A program made the position numbers and the translations under genes. The notes under the pieces were generated by a model, which ran no database searches, was not told where the DNA came from, and saw nothing but the letters and a program-made list of their open reading frames with translations. Shown piece by piece: positions 8,880 through 17,610 of a stretch of DNA of 64,000 nt; position 1 is the stretch's first letter, and every line of letters begins with the position of its first letter. This DNA comes from Sphingomonas sp. dw_22 (GTDB taxonomy: Bacteria; Pseudomonadota; Alphaproteobacteria; Sphingomonadales; Sphingomonadaceae). The stretch is taken from NCBI RefSeq assembly GCF_018449795.1, contig NZ_JAAVVE010000003.1, forward strand, positions 62,001 to 126,000. The letters are read 5' to 3'.

Positions 8880-9653
8880 CTAAAGCCCAGGCGACTTGTC
8901 GCTTTCGGGCCGTGCTGCCGCTGGCGCGAGACCCCAAGGGGCAAAGACCGCGGGGGAGCGAGCGTCAGTGGCGGGGCTCGAGGCCAATTCACTTGTCGCC
9001 CCAGGCGACACCATGCCCGTTCCGGCGATAGGGCCCGGACGCCGATAGAAGATATGCGCTCCGATCTTGATCACGCGCTCCAGTTTCGGTGCCCAATATG
9101 GCGATACATAGTCGGCGTGATAGTTAACCGCGTCGCCGACACGCGCCGGGAGCTGTCCGTCAAGCGCCTGCTCGGCAATCGTTCGCGCGCGGGCAAACAC
9201 TTCGCCAGGCAAGCGGCGGCGCAGCGAGCCGTCGCAGGTGAAAGTGAACTGGCAGCCGGTCCTCTGTGTCGAGCCGGCGAACACCACATCGCACACCGAC
9301 TTTGGAAATGCCGGATGATGCACGCGATTCAGAATCACCTCGGCGACCGCCTGCTGCCCTTCGGGGCTCTCGAATCCGGCCTCATAGGCAATGGCCAACG
9401 TCAGGCATTCGACGGCTTGCGCTCGATCTTCGACGGGGAGGGGGACGGCCGACTGCGCATTGGCGCCGGATGGTGCAAAGACTTGCGCGGTCACCACGAC
9501 GGCACAAGCGAACATCCACCAAATCCGCCGTAGCGAGGCCGCGGCGGCGACAAAGCCGCGTAGGGACCCGCCGCCGCCCGCAATGACAGCGACAGCTTTA
9601 ACCGCCGGGCGTCCCAGTCGAAGTGTCATGTCGTCCGGCCTCGCCAAAATCAC
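8880..9653 (-). CDS. Cell-wall hydrolase, SleB/CwlJ-type (Hydrolase_2)
   Basis: A 257-residue protein convergent with the GT41 gene. The core (about residues 80-190) has the Hydrolase_2 pattern: AIAYEAGFESPEGQQAVAEV, then ILNRVHHPAFPKSVCDVVF and GCQFTFTCDG, then NYHADYVSPYW. Members are peptidoglycan-degrading lytic enzymes related to spore SleB and widespread in alphaproteobacteria. The long N-terminus contains a hydrophobic stretch (WMFACAVVVTAQVF) ending in SGANAQ, a plausible signal peptide if translation starts later than the first ATG, for example at 9629. The start is therefore uncertain. The C-terminal tail after residue 215 is low-complexity. Confidence 0.85.
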   Translation of the reverse strand: MILARPDDMTLRLGRPAVKAVAVIAGGGGSLRGFVAAAASLRRIWWMFACAVVVTAQVFAPSGANAQSAVPLPVEDRAQAVECLTLAIAYEAGFESPEGQQAVAEVILNRVHHPAFPKSVCDVVFAGSTQRTGCQFTFTCDGSLRRRLPGEVFARARTIAEQALDGQLPARVGDAVNYHADYVSPYWAPKLERVIKIGAHIFYRRPGPIAGTGMVSPGATSELASSPATDARSPAVFAPWGLAPAAARPESDKSPGL

Positions 9654-9681
9654 AGGACTGAGCTGACAATATGAAGAACTT

Positions 9682-9703
9682 CCGAGATAGCTCGCTATCC
9701 CGG
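9682..9703. promoter_or_regulatory. Dyad in divergent intergenic region
   Basis: GATAGC-TC-GCTATC (9686-9699) is a perfect 6-bp dyad with 2-nt centre, extended to CCG/CGG on the outside with one mismatch. It lies just upstream of the minus-strand hydrolase start and in front of the plus-strand gene at 9912, in a locally A/T-richer stretch. It could be an operator or a small hairpin; no function can be read directly. Confidence 0.35.
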
Positions 9704-9911
9704 TTCTCTATTTACAGCAATTGTTCAGAATAGGTGGCTGTAATCGTCTTGTAACCCCGCTATGTAAGGTGGCGACTGCGTGAAAATATCTAGCATGGCA
9801 GGTGCAAACGTCGACTCTTCTCTTATGGATTTTGTCAATTCCTGGCACAAAATTCGATCCCCATTGCGGCAAGAGTGGCGGCGCTGCCTGAACAACATGG
9901 AGAAGGGCGAG

Positions 9912-10544
9912 ATGATCGTGAAAATCGGGATTGTTGGATTGGTCTCCGCTGTGGGCTTGTCCGCGATCGCCTGGATGCACTCGGCGGAGGTGCCGGCGAG
10001 CAACGCGACGCTGAAGGCGCAACCGCCGGCTCTTATCAAGACCGTAGCGTCGCCGCCCCAGGAGCAGTCCCGGCCGATGCTGCCGCCGCGGATGCTGGAC
10101 TGCCGACTCGGCCGGATCACCAATTTCGATCCCAGCAGGGACCAGGCGCCGAGCGAATACAAATATGATGGCGACCATCCGTTCAGGCTGTTCCTGCCCT
10201 CGATTCCGGTGCGGACAACCGAGCCGCCGCGCTCCACCCAGGCTCCCGAGCCCGTCGATCCGCAGACTCGCATCGTTGCCGATCGGGATGGGATTTCAGC
10301 GGGCGCTGCCGGCCATCCGTTCGATCGCGTGGTCGACTATTGGCCAGAACGTGTGGAATTGACCACGCCGCTGGAGTCCGGCGAGGTCAACCTCATCATC
10401 CTGCAGCAGTCGGAAGGTCGAAAAGGGATGACGGATATCTTCATGACCAAGGCCAAGGATGCCGTCACCTACGACCAGGCACATCTCTATTCCGGGCGAT
10501 GCAAGGTGACGTCCGGGGACCGGGCAATGGCGGCGGCAGGCTAG
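9912..10544 (+). CDS. Unknown membrane-anchored protein
   Basis: I do not recognise this 210-residue protein. It has a short N-terminal hydrophobic helix (about residues 3-20, VKIGIVGLVSAVGLSAIAW) that could be an anchor or an uncleaved signal, followed by a Pro-rich linker (residues 30-60) and a globular domain with two Cys (MLDCRLGRI and SGRCKV) that could pair. The domain includes PFRLFLPSIPVR and a C-terminal VNLIILQQSEGRKGMTDIFMTK segment. ATG 9912 is preceded by AGAAGGGCGAG, so I prefer it to the earlier in-frame ATG codons at 9780 and 9897. No operon partner is close: the next gene is about 470 nt away. Confidence 0.6.
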   Translation: MIVKIGIVGLVSAVGLSAIAWMHSAEVPASNATLKAQPPALIKTVASPPQEQSRPMLPPRMLDCRLGRITNFDPSRDQAPSEYKYDGDHPFRLFLPSIPVRTTEPPRSTQAPEPVDPQTRIVADRDGISAGAAGHPFDRVVDYWPERVELTTPLESGEVNLIILQQSEGRKGMTDIFMTKAKDAVTYDQAHLYSGRCKVTSGDRAMAAAG

Positions 10545-11017
10545 CTGGCCAGGTTCAGAAAAACCGGGCGCCAGTCGCCGCCTGACAAGGGCTGACGATC
10601 GGTCGAAGTTGAAATAGCGCTACAATGGTCTGATACACTTTGCCGAACAAAATAGCGCCATTTTGGCTGGAAGATATGGTTCTGACTGCTTGCAAGAATC
10701 CGCATAGGAAAAGTGGCAAAAGCGTCATTATTCTGTCACAGAATTGGCATCAGGAATCGCTTAATGTTTTAACAATAGTCGCATTTCGACGCTATTTCTG
10801 TAGATCTGCGAATCTTGCCAAGTTGGCATAAAAATATTCCTGCGTTTCTCTGCCAAGCCAACCTCTTCGATGTGTCTATATACTGAGGGCAGGCATCATC
10901 GATGCTTGCGGCCCTGTGCCGGGGCGTCGCCCCGGCACAGGGCCGAACGTCGATGCCGAAGGGGGGGCTCGATTTATCCGGGCCTCTACGTCGGACCCTG
11001 ACCCCAGGGAGACGGCT
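10545..11017 (+). other. Gene-free region, A/T-rich then a strong hairpin
   Basis: No credible gene is seen in these 473 bases. The part from about 10610 to 10890 is clearly A/T-richer than its surroundings, as expected of a promoter region or of foreign DNA. The part from 10909 holds a perfect hairpin described separately. A ribosome site (CAGGGAGAC) at the right end serves the AraC-type gene at 11018. Confidence 0.5.
10909..10945. repeat. Perfect 17-bp inverted repeat with 3-nt loop
   Basis: CGGCCCTGTGCCGGGGC at 10909-10925 is the exact reverse complement of 10929-10945, separated by GTC. The stem is almost entirely G/C and has no T-tract on either side, so it is not a standard intrinsic terminator. 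It lies 70 nt upstream of the AraC-type gene, within what would be its 5' leader. A 13-nt part (GCCCTGTGCCGGG) recurs at about 12240. Confidence 0.8.
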
Positions 11018-11503
11018 ATGGAAGACGGCATGTTGATCGCGGGCCAGCAGGCCATGGATCGCACACCTGCTCCAGATTCCTTCGAACAGCATTTGATAGT
11101 GAACGATCGCCACGACGAGACCTCCCGTCGACGGGCTCGCAGGGCGCGGGCTCACTTGGCGCCGTGGCAGGCGAGCTTGGCCCGCGACATGATGCTCGCG
11201 CAGATCAGTTGTGGGCTGGCGCTCGCCGACATTGCCGCGCGGCTGAACATGACCGTCAACCACTTCATCAAGGCGTTCAGGGAGACTGAAGGCGTGGCCC
11301 CATATCACTGGTTCATGCAGCGCAGGATCGCCCGATCGATGGCGATGCTGCGCGACGAGACAATGACATTGTCCAAGGTCGCGGATGAATGCGGTTTCGC
11401 CGACCAAAGCCACTTCACGAAGGCGTTCACGCGCTTGCTCGGCGTTTCACCCGGACGCTGGCGCCGGAACGCCAAGAATGGCTCGCTCACCTTCGAGGAA
11501 TAA
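11018..11503 (+). CDS. AraC-family transcriptional regulator (DNA-binding domain only)
   Basis: A 161-residue protein consisting mostly of an AraC/XylS DNA-binding domain. The first helix-turn-helix is ALADIAARLNMTVNHFIKAF and the second is SKVADECGFADQSHFTKAF, followed by GVSPGRWRR. There is no obvious sensor domain; the first 55 residues are charged and probably disordered. Such short members often respond to a partner or act constitutively (family knowledge). ATG 11018 follows a CAGGGAG ribosome site. Targets are unknown; the neighbouring hydrolase, GT41 or capsule genes are candidates only by proximity. Confidence 0.85.
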   Translation: MEDGMLIAGQQAMDRTPAPDSFEQHLIVNDRHDETSRRRARRARAHLAPWQASLARDMMLAQISCGLALADIAARLNMTVNHFIKAFRETEGVAPYHWFMQRRIARSMAMLRDETMTLSKVADECGFADQSHFTKAFTRLLGVSPGRWRRNAKNGSLTFEE

Positions 11504-11608
11504 GAGGCCCTCGCCAACGCGATCCGGCCGAACCCGAGCGCGTGAAGCGGGTCGGCGTCGCAGAAGGTGGCGCACGCCGCTGTCTTGCGAAGTTCGATGA
11601 CCGGAAGG

Positions 11609-12169
11609 CTAGTGGAAATCTCGTTCGCTGGAATCCGGCGATGCGGCAGGGGGCGTATCCATGCTGGAGCGCGCTCGATCCATTGCGATCTGGATGTGCG
11701 AGAACATTTCGCGATCCCTTTCCTCGTCGAGGACGGACAGGGCCTCCATCAGCAGTAGGATCGCGCGTTGACGCCCAGGGCTGATGCCCGTCTGGCGAAG
11801 CGCATGCTTCGCGCCGATGAGGCCTCGGGGAGATGTCGCGAAGTTCCGCGAGGACGCGCAGGCAATATAGTTCTCGACGATTTCCTTGGCGGCCGGCGAC
11901 AGCTTGGCCTTCAGCTTGCTGCTGATCTTCGGCTTCAAGGATTGGGATGATTTCAGACTGGCGCTTTCGACTGTCCCGCGCTCCACCAGGACCGACAGCG
12001 CGCGTTGCAGATAGGCCTTCGCGTCGGTATCGAAATGTTCGAGAACGAGCAGGGCGTCATTGACGCACTCGGCGGCGACGCCGCAGAGGAATTCATCACT
12101 CTCTTCATTGTCCTCGGCCAAAAGGCCGCGCCCAGGCTCGTCCACCATTCTTCCCCAATCTATCATCAA
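11609..12169 (-). CDS. Unknown soluble protein
   Basis: A 186-residue acidic, helix-rich protein that I cannot assign. It has no signal peptide or membrane segment. Visible features are an acidic N-terminal stretch (LLAEDNEESDEFLCG), a predicted helical core (ECVNDALLVLEHFDTDAKAY, LQRALSVLVERG) and a Lys/Ser-rich segment (SLKPKISSKLKAKLSPAAK) before a second helical part. Codon usage looks coding (third positions G/C-rich) and no better frame overlaps. Starts at 12169, 12166 or 12148 are all possible; the last has GGGGAAGA directly upstream. It is convergent with the AraC-type gene. Confidence 0.55.
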   Translation of the reverse strand: MMIDWGRMVDEPGRGLLAEDNEESDEFLCGVAAECVNDALLVLEHFDTDAKAYLQRALSVLVERGTVESASLKSSQSLKPKISSKLKAKLSPAAKEIVENYIACASSRNFATSPRGLIGAKHALRQTGISPGRQRAILLLMEALSVLDEERDREMFSHIQIAMDRARSSMDTPPAASPDSSERDFH

Positions 12170-12925
12170 CCCCGACGGCGCGCAGCTAATGCAGGCAGCC
12201 GGACGCGCGTTCCAAAGTTGAAGTACTCGGAGGCGCTAAGCCCTGTGCCGGGCCGTGGAAACCTGAAGCATGGCTCAGGCGCGGACGCCTTTGGGCAGAG
12301 CCTTGGACATGCGCGTCCGCGGCCCGGTCGCCCTGGCTACCCGGCTCCATGCTGAGAGAGGTTTCCACGCCTCCGCTGCGTCTCCGCAGGCGGAGGCGTG
12401 CCTATGCAAATCACCGACCCGTTGCAAGGCAACTGGCACAATCGCCGCCATTCAATCTGTGTCGGTTTAGTACGGTGCATTGCCGCCAATGCCGCCGCCG
12501 CGGCAGGCGTAGCGTGCCGCTGCGCCGTCGCTGCGCACCTCTGGCGGCAAGCAAGAATCGGGTACCCCCTGTGGAAATGACTAGGGGCGGCTCCTGCGGT
12601 TGGGGATAGACCAACGACAGCGCGGCCTCGGCGCGACTTGTCCTCCGGAGCTTCGCACCAACGGCCGCATTTCGGTCTCAGCCCAAGTCAAGAGAATGCG
12701 CCCGACAATCCTCAAACGCGATAGCCAACCCGATCGAGCCCGGCGCCACCAGCCGTCATCGTCCCGCCGATTCGATGTGCCACGTCTGCTGCAGTCCGAA
12801 CCTGCGAAAGGCGATCGCAGTTTGACGGCGGCAACTCCGTTCTTGGGCAGCACGCGCAACTTCGTCTGCTCGATACCGAGCCTCGGGGTTGCCGCATGAT
12901 CGGGTATCTCTTGAACGCGAACGGC
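12170..12925. other. Gene-free region between unknown gene and kpsT
   Basis: No convincing gene is seen in these 756 bases; the open frames are short and lack start signals. It contains the nested inverted repeats at 12254-12400 (separate entry) and a smaller dyad CCCCT-N12-AGGGG at 12566-12587. The promoter for the minus-strand gene ending at 11609 should lie in the left part. Confidence 0.5.
12254..12400. repeat. Nested inverted repeats, candidate structured RNA or mobile repeat
   Basis: CGTGGAAACCT (12254-12264) pairs perfectly with 12359-12369. Inside it AGCATGG (12267-12273) pairs with 12347-12353, and GCGGACGC (12281-12288) pairs with 12313-12320, giving a long branched or rod-like fold. 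The right foot overlaps a second hairpin whose 11-bp arms (12366-12376 and 12390-12400) are perfect and whose loop contains a further TGCG/CGCA pair. The two folds compete for 12366-12369. There is no adjoining coding gene and no T-tract. Confidence 0.5.
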
Positions 12926-13588
12926 TCAGGCCGCCCGGCGCTGGTGCCATTGATGGACGTCGATCGCTTCCTGGATCGTGTCGAAGAAGGTCAGCTTGCC
13001 GTCGTTCAGCACGGCTCCTCGTTCGCAGAAGCTCAACAGCGTCTGCGGGTCGTGCGATACCATCACCAGCGTTCCCTCGCGCCGCCGCTCGGTCAGCGCG
13101 GCGTGACAGCGATCACGAAAACGCTCGTCGCCCGCGCCGGTGACCTCGTCGACGAGATAGCAGTCGAAATCGATCGCCAGACTGATCCCGAACGCGAGGC
13201 GGGCCTGCATTCCCGACGAGTAGGTCTTGACCGGCTGGCGGAAATAGGGGCCGAGCTGCGCGAAATCCTCAACGAAAGCCAGCATTGGCTCGACCTTGCG
13301 CCGATAGACCCGAGCGATGAATCGGACATTGTCGGCGCCTGTCAGGCTCGCCTGGAAGGCGCTCGAATAGCCGATCGGCCAAGACACCGTCATGCGGCGA
13401 TCGATCCGTCCCGCAGTCGGCATTTCCACGCCGGCAAGCAGCCGCAGAAGCGTCGATTTACCGGCGCCATTCGCGCCACAAATTCCGATCGCCTCGCCAG
13501 GTCTTACGCTGAAGCTCGCCTTGCGCAGTACCGTCTTGCGGAGATTTCGCGCGTGATACGTCATCGAGACATTGTTGAAACGGATCAT
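12926..13588 (-). CDS. kpsT: Capsule polysaccharide ABC exporter, ATP-binding subunit
   Basis: A 220-residue ATPase of the KpsT/Wzt group. Walker A is GANGAGKST (about residues 38-46), the signature is YSSGMQARLAFG (about 122-133) and Walker B is CYLVDEVTGAGD. The shortness and the IGYSSAFQASLTGADNVRFIARVY segment after the Q-loop are typical of polysaccharide exporters. It should energise KpsM (gene at 32311-33126) in moving finished chains across the inner membrane. The gene is alone on the minus strand and about 19 kb from kpsM, which is unusual because the two are normally adjacent. It is divergent from the glycosyltransferase at 13696 with 107 nt between them. Confidence 0.92.
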   Translation of the reverse strand: MIRFNNVSMTYHARNLRKTVLRKASFSVRPGEAIGICGANGAGKSTLLRLLAGVEMPTAGRIDRRMTVSWPIGYSSAFQASLTGADNVRFIARVYRRKVEPMLAFVEDFAQLGPYFRQPVKTYSSGMQARLAFGISLAIDFDCYLVDEVTGAGDERFRDRCHAALTERRREGTLVMVSHDPQTLLSFCERGAVLNDGKLTFFDTIQEAIDVHQWHQRRAA

Positions 13589-13695
13589 CGCACGAGTCCT
13601 TTATTGGAGACGCCATTCTCCGGTGATCCGGATAACCGTCAAGGCAAATATGCCGAAGCGCCAGCGGCTCAAGCGTCGGCCGGGTCTTTGCCCAA

Positions 13696-14958
13696 ATGAC
13701 TGCACCATTGTCCAATGTCGAGCGGCTGCGTCTGCTCTACGACCCGAATTACGTGGGTCACGTCGGCACGCTGAACGGCGGCGCACCCGTGCAAGTGTGC
13801 ATGGAGAGCCGGATGCTGAACGATCAGTCCGGCACCGGGGTCGCGACTTATGCGCGGGTGCTGGCCGACTGCCTGGCGGCCGCTGGCGCGGAGCCGCTCA
13901 TTCTCGATGACGGTCGGCAGTTCGATCCCCATCCGCGCTCGCGTGTCGCGCGGTGGCTCTCCGCTGCGCGGGGATCCGGGCGCACGGCGGTGGCCGTGGA
14001 ACCGAGCGCGACGCCGGCGCCGACGCAGTGGATCGCGCGCGATATTTTTAAGGAGGCGCAGGTCTTCTTCAACATTCACGGACGCCCGCTACCGGTCACG
14101 TTCGATCGCCCGCCGGAGGTCATGCACTGGACCTACCCGACACCGATCTACGTCGTGGGGGCGAAGAATCTCTACACTGTTCACGACCTGATCCCTCTGG
14201 CGCATCCGCATCTGACGCCGATCCCGACGACACGGCACCGGTCGATCCTGCGCGGTATCGCCGATCAGGCACACAGCATCGTCACCGTCTCCGAGACCGT
14301 GCGGCAGTTGGTGATCGAGCACCTCGGCCTCAGCCCGGAAAGGGTCACCAACACCTATCAGGCGATCGAAACGCCGCTCCAGTCCGACCCGCCGCTCCCG
14401 TCGGACCTCCGCTCCGGCCGCTACTTCTTCTTCTGCGGTCGCGTGGAGCGTCGCAAGAACCTTGCACGCCTCGCGCGAGCGCTCGCCGAGAGCCGGTCGA
14501 ACTTGCCCCTGGTGATCGTCGGACCTGCCGTCGATGGCGAGGAAGAGCTGGAGGCGATACTGCGCGCCTCGCCGAACGTTCGGCGCATCGCCTGGGTACC
14601 GCGCAACGAGCTGATCGGGCTGATGCGCCGTGCGCGCGCCTTGCTTTTTCCCTCGCTCGCAGAGGGGTTCGGGTTGCCGATCGTCGAGGCAATGACCCTG
14701 GGCTGTCCCGTGCTCACCTCCTCGAAAGGGGCTGCTGCGGAGATCGCTGGCAAGGCCGCGATGCTGGTCGACCCCTTCGACGCAGCGGCGCTCGCGGAGG
14801 CAATCAGCCGGCTGGACCAGGACGACGCACTGTGCATGCGTCTGCGCGCCGCCGGGTTCAGCCGCGGGAGGAGGTTCACGCCCGAACTCTACGCGCGCCG
14901 CCTGCGCGCCCTTTACGCGAGTGCGCTTGCCTCCGGCGCAACTGGAGCAAGCGGATGA
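13696..14958 (+). CDS. GT4-type glycosyltransferase
   Basis: A 420-residue glycosyltransferase family 4 enzyme with the GT-B fold. The N-terminal domain carries SGTGVATYARVLADCL, and MHWTYPTPIYVVGAKNLYTVHDLIPL typical of capsule-locus GT4 enzymes (about residues 137-165). The C-terminal nucleotide-sugar domain has FFFCGRVERRKNLARLARAL and the E-x7-E region FPSLAEGFGLPIVEAM. It probably adds a hexose to the growing capsule chain; donor and linkage are unknown. It is the first gene of the plus-strand capsule operon and overlaps the next gene by 4 nt. It is clearly paralogous to that next gene. Confidence 0.88.
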   Translation: MTAPLSNVERLRLLYDPNYVGHVGTLNGGAPVQVCMESRMLNDQSGTGVATYARVLADCLAAAGAEPLILDDGRQFDPHPRSRVARWLSAARGSGRTAVAVEPSATPAPTQWIARDIFKEAQVFFNIHGRPLPVTFDRPPEVMHWTYPTPIYVVGAKNLYTVHDLIPLAHPHLTPIPTTRHRSILRGIADQAHSIVTVSETVRQLVIEHLGLSPERVTNTYQAIETPLQSDPPLPSDLRSGRYFFFCGRVERRKNLARLARALAESRSNLPLVIVGPAVDGEEELEAILRASPNVRRIAWVPRNELIGLMRRARALLFPSLAEGFGLPIVEAMTLGCPVLTSSKGAAAEIAGKAAMLVDPFDAAALAEAISRLDQDDALCMRLRAAGFSRGRRFTPELYARRLRALYASALASGATGASG

Positions 14959-16352
14959 CGACGCACGGCCAGGCCCTCATTCGCGTCGGAGTCGACGGGT
15001 TCAATCTCGGCATGCGTGAGGGAACCGGGGTCGCGACCTATGCGCGCTCGCTCGCCGAGGCCTGCCATGAACTCGGCCGGCCCGTCGACCTCGTCTACGG
15101 GCTCAATGTCCCGGCATCCGCGCCGCCGGAGCAGCGCGAAACCCTCTTCTTCAGTGCGCTCGCCCAGACGCAGGCCCCGACCGGCCAGGCGCCGCGCGCT
15201 TCAACCGTTCGGAAGATCCGTCGCCTCCTTCTTCGGCCGGGCGTGCGCGAACTCGTCGAGGTTCCGGCCTCAGGTCGGGTCATCCGGAAGGGATTCGCGC
15301 AGCGGGTTCCCGCCTATGACCGGCTGTTCACCTTCAATGCTCTTTTCACACTCGGCGAGCGCTATTTTCGCCGGTTCGGTCGCCTCATGCCGGTGAGCGT
15401 GCCGCAGCCGCCGGAGATCATGCATTGGACATACCCGGTCCCGGTGAGGATGGTCGGCAGCAGAAACGTCTACACCATCCACGATCTCGTGCCGCTGCGG
15501 CTCCCTTTTCTGAGCCTCGAGGACAAGCGCTACCACGAGCGCCTCCTCCACGCCTGCATTGCGCACGCGGCGCATGTGCTCACGGTCTCCGAGCATTCCC
15601 GCTCGGACATCCTGAACTTCCTTCCCATCGCACCCGATCACGTTACCAACACCTACCAGGCGCTTCCGCCCCACCGCGGGGCGGAGCGATCCAACGAGGA
15701 ACTCGCTCGCAACCTTCGGGCGATCTTCAATCTCGAGGCGGGCGGCTACTTCCTCTATTTCGGTGCAATCGAACCGAAGAAGAATGTCGGCAGACTGATC
15801 GAAGGATATCTCTCCTCAGCCCTCGACACGCCGCTCGTAATCGCCGGCCCCGACGCCTGGGGCGCCGCGGAGGAACTCCAGCTCCTCGACGGGGACGGGG
15901 CGGCGCGCGCTCGCCAGGCCGGCCGGCTGCGGCGCGTCGGCTACGTTCCGACCGAACACCTGGAGCAACTTGTCGCCGGCGCCCGCGCCGTGATCTTTCC
16001 ATCGCTGTACGAGGGATTCGGCCTGCCCGCCCTCGAAGCCATGTCCGCCGGCGCCCCGCTGATCTACGGCTCCGAGGGCGCACTGCCGGAGATCGTCGGC
16101 GCAGCCGGCGTCATGATCGATCCCTATGACGTCGATGCGATCGGCCGCGCGCTCCTGGCGCTCGATCAAGACGAGCGATTGCGGTCCGACCTCAAGTCCG
16201 CAGGGGGGCTGCGCGCACTCGATTTCACCATGCCGCAATATCGCGCGCGCATTGACGCAATCCACAAGCAGCTCATCCACGACGCCCCGCGACCTGGCCG
16301 GGCGAGCATCTTTCCGAAGACTCCAAATACCCTCAGCGGAGAACTTACCTGA
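14955..16352 (+). CDS. GT4-type glycosyltransferase
   Basis: A 465-residue GT-B glycosyltransferase. Landmarks are REGTGVATYARSLAEACHEL near the start, MHWTYPVPVRMVGSRNVYTI and HDLVPLRLPF, then YFLYFGAIEPKKNVGRLIEG and FPSLYEGFGLPALEAM in the donor domain. An insertion of about 60 residues after residue 45, compared with the preceding paralogue, suggests a different acceptor. ATG 14955 overlaps the upstream stop (ATGA); a longer open frame to 14832 is rejected. Its own stop overlaps the kpsD start by one base. Tandem GT4 genes of this type usually build the capsule repeat unit (inference). Confidence 0.88.
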   Translation: MTTHGQALIRVGVDGFNLGMREGTGVATYARSLAEACHELGRPVDLVYGLNVPASAPPEQRETLFFSALAQTQAPTGQAPRASTVRKIRRLLLRPGVRELVEVPASGRVIRKGFAQRVPAYDRLFTFNALFTLGERYFRRFGRLMPVSVPQPPEIMHWTYPVPVRMVGSRNVYTIHDLVPLRLPFLSLEDKRYHERLLHACIAHAAHVLTVSEHSRSDILNFLPIAPDHVTNTYQALPPHRGAERSNEELARNLRAIFNLEAGGYFLYFGAIEPKKNVGRLIEGYLSSALDTPLVIAGPDAWGAAEELQLLDGDGAARARQAGRLRRVGYVPTEHLEQLVAGARAVIFPSLYEGFGLPALEAMSAGAPLIYGSEGALPEIVGAAGVMIDPYDVDAIGRALLALDQDERLRSDLKSAGGLRALDFTMPQYRARIDAIHKQLIHDAPRPGRASIFPKTPNTLSGELT

Positions 16353-17497
16353 TGCCGCGCACCCATCGCGCCAACGTCAAACCGGTAGCCACCTTGCTCG
16401 CTTCGTCGCTGGCTCTGGCGGGCTGCGCGACTTTGCCCACCAGCGGACCTACCTCGGCCGAGATCTCACGGGCACAGAGGAGCCTCGACAACTTCGATCT
16501 CGTCGATGTCGACGCGGCTGCGCTCGAAAGAATCTCCGCCTCGCCATCGACGGGGAAGGGGCGTCTTGCGCCGCTGGCTGTCGATGGGTTTGTCGACACG
16601 ATCGGTCCGGGTGACGTGCTGCAGATTGCGATCTACGAGGTAGGTGCACCGCTCTTCGGCTCGCGTGCCGGCGCGACGGCTGAGCTGTCGACGGGTTCGA
16701 GCAGCGGCGAGACCTTGCCACCGGTGACCGTGGCGCGCGACGGGCACATCACGATCCCTTGGGCCAGCCACGTCGTCGCGGCAGGCAAGACACCCGATGA
16801 GCTCGCGGAAGAGCTGAGCGCCGCCTACCGGCGCAATTCGGAGAATCCGCAGGTGATGGTCGCCATCCGCGAAAATGTGAACAACACCATCATCGTACAG
16901 GGCGACGTGAAAAAGCCCGGACGGCTTCCGCTGACGCTCGCGCGCGAGCGCCTGCTCGACGCGATCGCCATCTCCGGCGGATCCGCCAACCCGAGCCTCG
17001 ACAGCGTCGTCAAGATCAACCGGGCAGAACGTGCCGCGGAAGAGCCGCTGAGCGCGATCGAACCCGGATCGGAAGACGATCTTCGTCTTCTGCCCCAGGA
17101 CCGTATCTCGGTGACATTCCGCCCGCGCACCTTCACCGTGCTCGGCGCGACCGGCAAGGTCTCGGAGATTCCCTTCCAGAGCCCGCGCGTCTCCCTGATC
17201 GAGGCGATCGGCCGGAGCGGCGGGCCCAGCGACGAGCGCGCCGATCCCGCTGCGATCTTCGTCTTCCGCTATGAACCGGCCGAATATGACGGGTCGCCCG
17301 CTGCCGGTTCGCGTCCGGTCGCCTACAAGCTCAACATGCGCCAGCCAGAGAGCTACTTTCTCGCCCAGCGCTTCGAGATGCGGCCACGCGACGTCATCTA
17401 TATCGCCAACGCCGGCGCCAATATCCCGACCAAGGCGATCCAGGTGCTGAGCCTCTTCTTCTCGCCGTTCTACACGGCGAAGGTGCTGAGCCAGTGA
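16352..17497 (+). CDS. kpsD: Outer-membrane capsule export lipoprotein (KpsD/Wza-like)
   Basis: A 381-residue lipoprotein: signal peptide ending in the lipobox LALAGC (Cys about residue 24). The polysaccharide-export domain follows (VDTIGPGDVLQIAIYEVG, about residues 80-97) with DGHITIPWASHVVAAGKT, then SLBB-like beta-grasp domains including IIVQGDVKKPGRLPL and TFTVLGATGKVSEIPF. It ends with an amphipathic segment that may cross the outer membrane. It forms the outer-membrane channel that joins KpsE/KpsM. Length is nearer to Wza/CtrA/BexD (about 380) than to E. coli KpsD (about 560). The symbol is by role. It overlaps the preceding gene by one base. Confidence 0.9.
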   Translation: MPRTHRANVKPVATLLASSLALAGCATLPTSGPTSAEISRAQRSLDNFDLVDVDAAALERISASPSTGKGRLAPLAVDGFVDTIGPGDVLQIAIYEVGAPLFGSRAGATAELSTGSSSGETLPPVTVARDGHITIPWASHVVAAGKTPDELAEELSAAYRRNSENPQVMVAIRENVNNTIIVQGDVKKPGRLPLTLARERLLDAIAISGGSANPSLDSVVKINRAERAAEEPLSAIEPGSEDDLRLLPQDRISVTFRPRTFTVLGATGKVSEIPFQSPRVSLIEAIGRSGGPSDERADPAAIFVFRYEPAEYDGSPAAGSRPVAYKLNMRQPESYFLAQRFEMRPRDVIYIANAGANIPTKAIQVLSLFFSPFYTAKVLSQ

Positions 17498-17610
17498 AGC
17501 TGATTGGCCTTTCGACCGTCTTCGGGCGTGACACGTCCCCTCGCGAACCCCGACCTGAGGTCAGCGGACTTCCTCCGCATCGACCTCCAGCACAAGAAGG
17601 AGAACTGCGG

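Noticed and set aside
10748-10765. A sigma-54 type promoter (TTGGCATCAGGAATCGCTT)
   Set aside because: The GG and GC elements are 11 rather than 10 bases apart and the -12 box is not TTGC.
12240-12440. A cobalamin-type riboswitch because of GGCAACTGG-like sequence near 12430
   Set aside because: The conserved B12-box context and a downstream target gene are missing on both strands.
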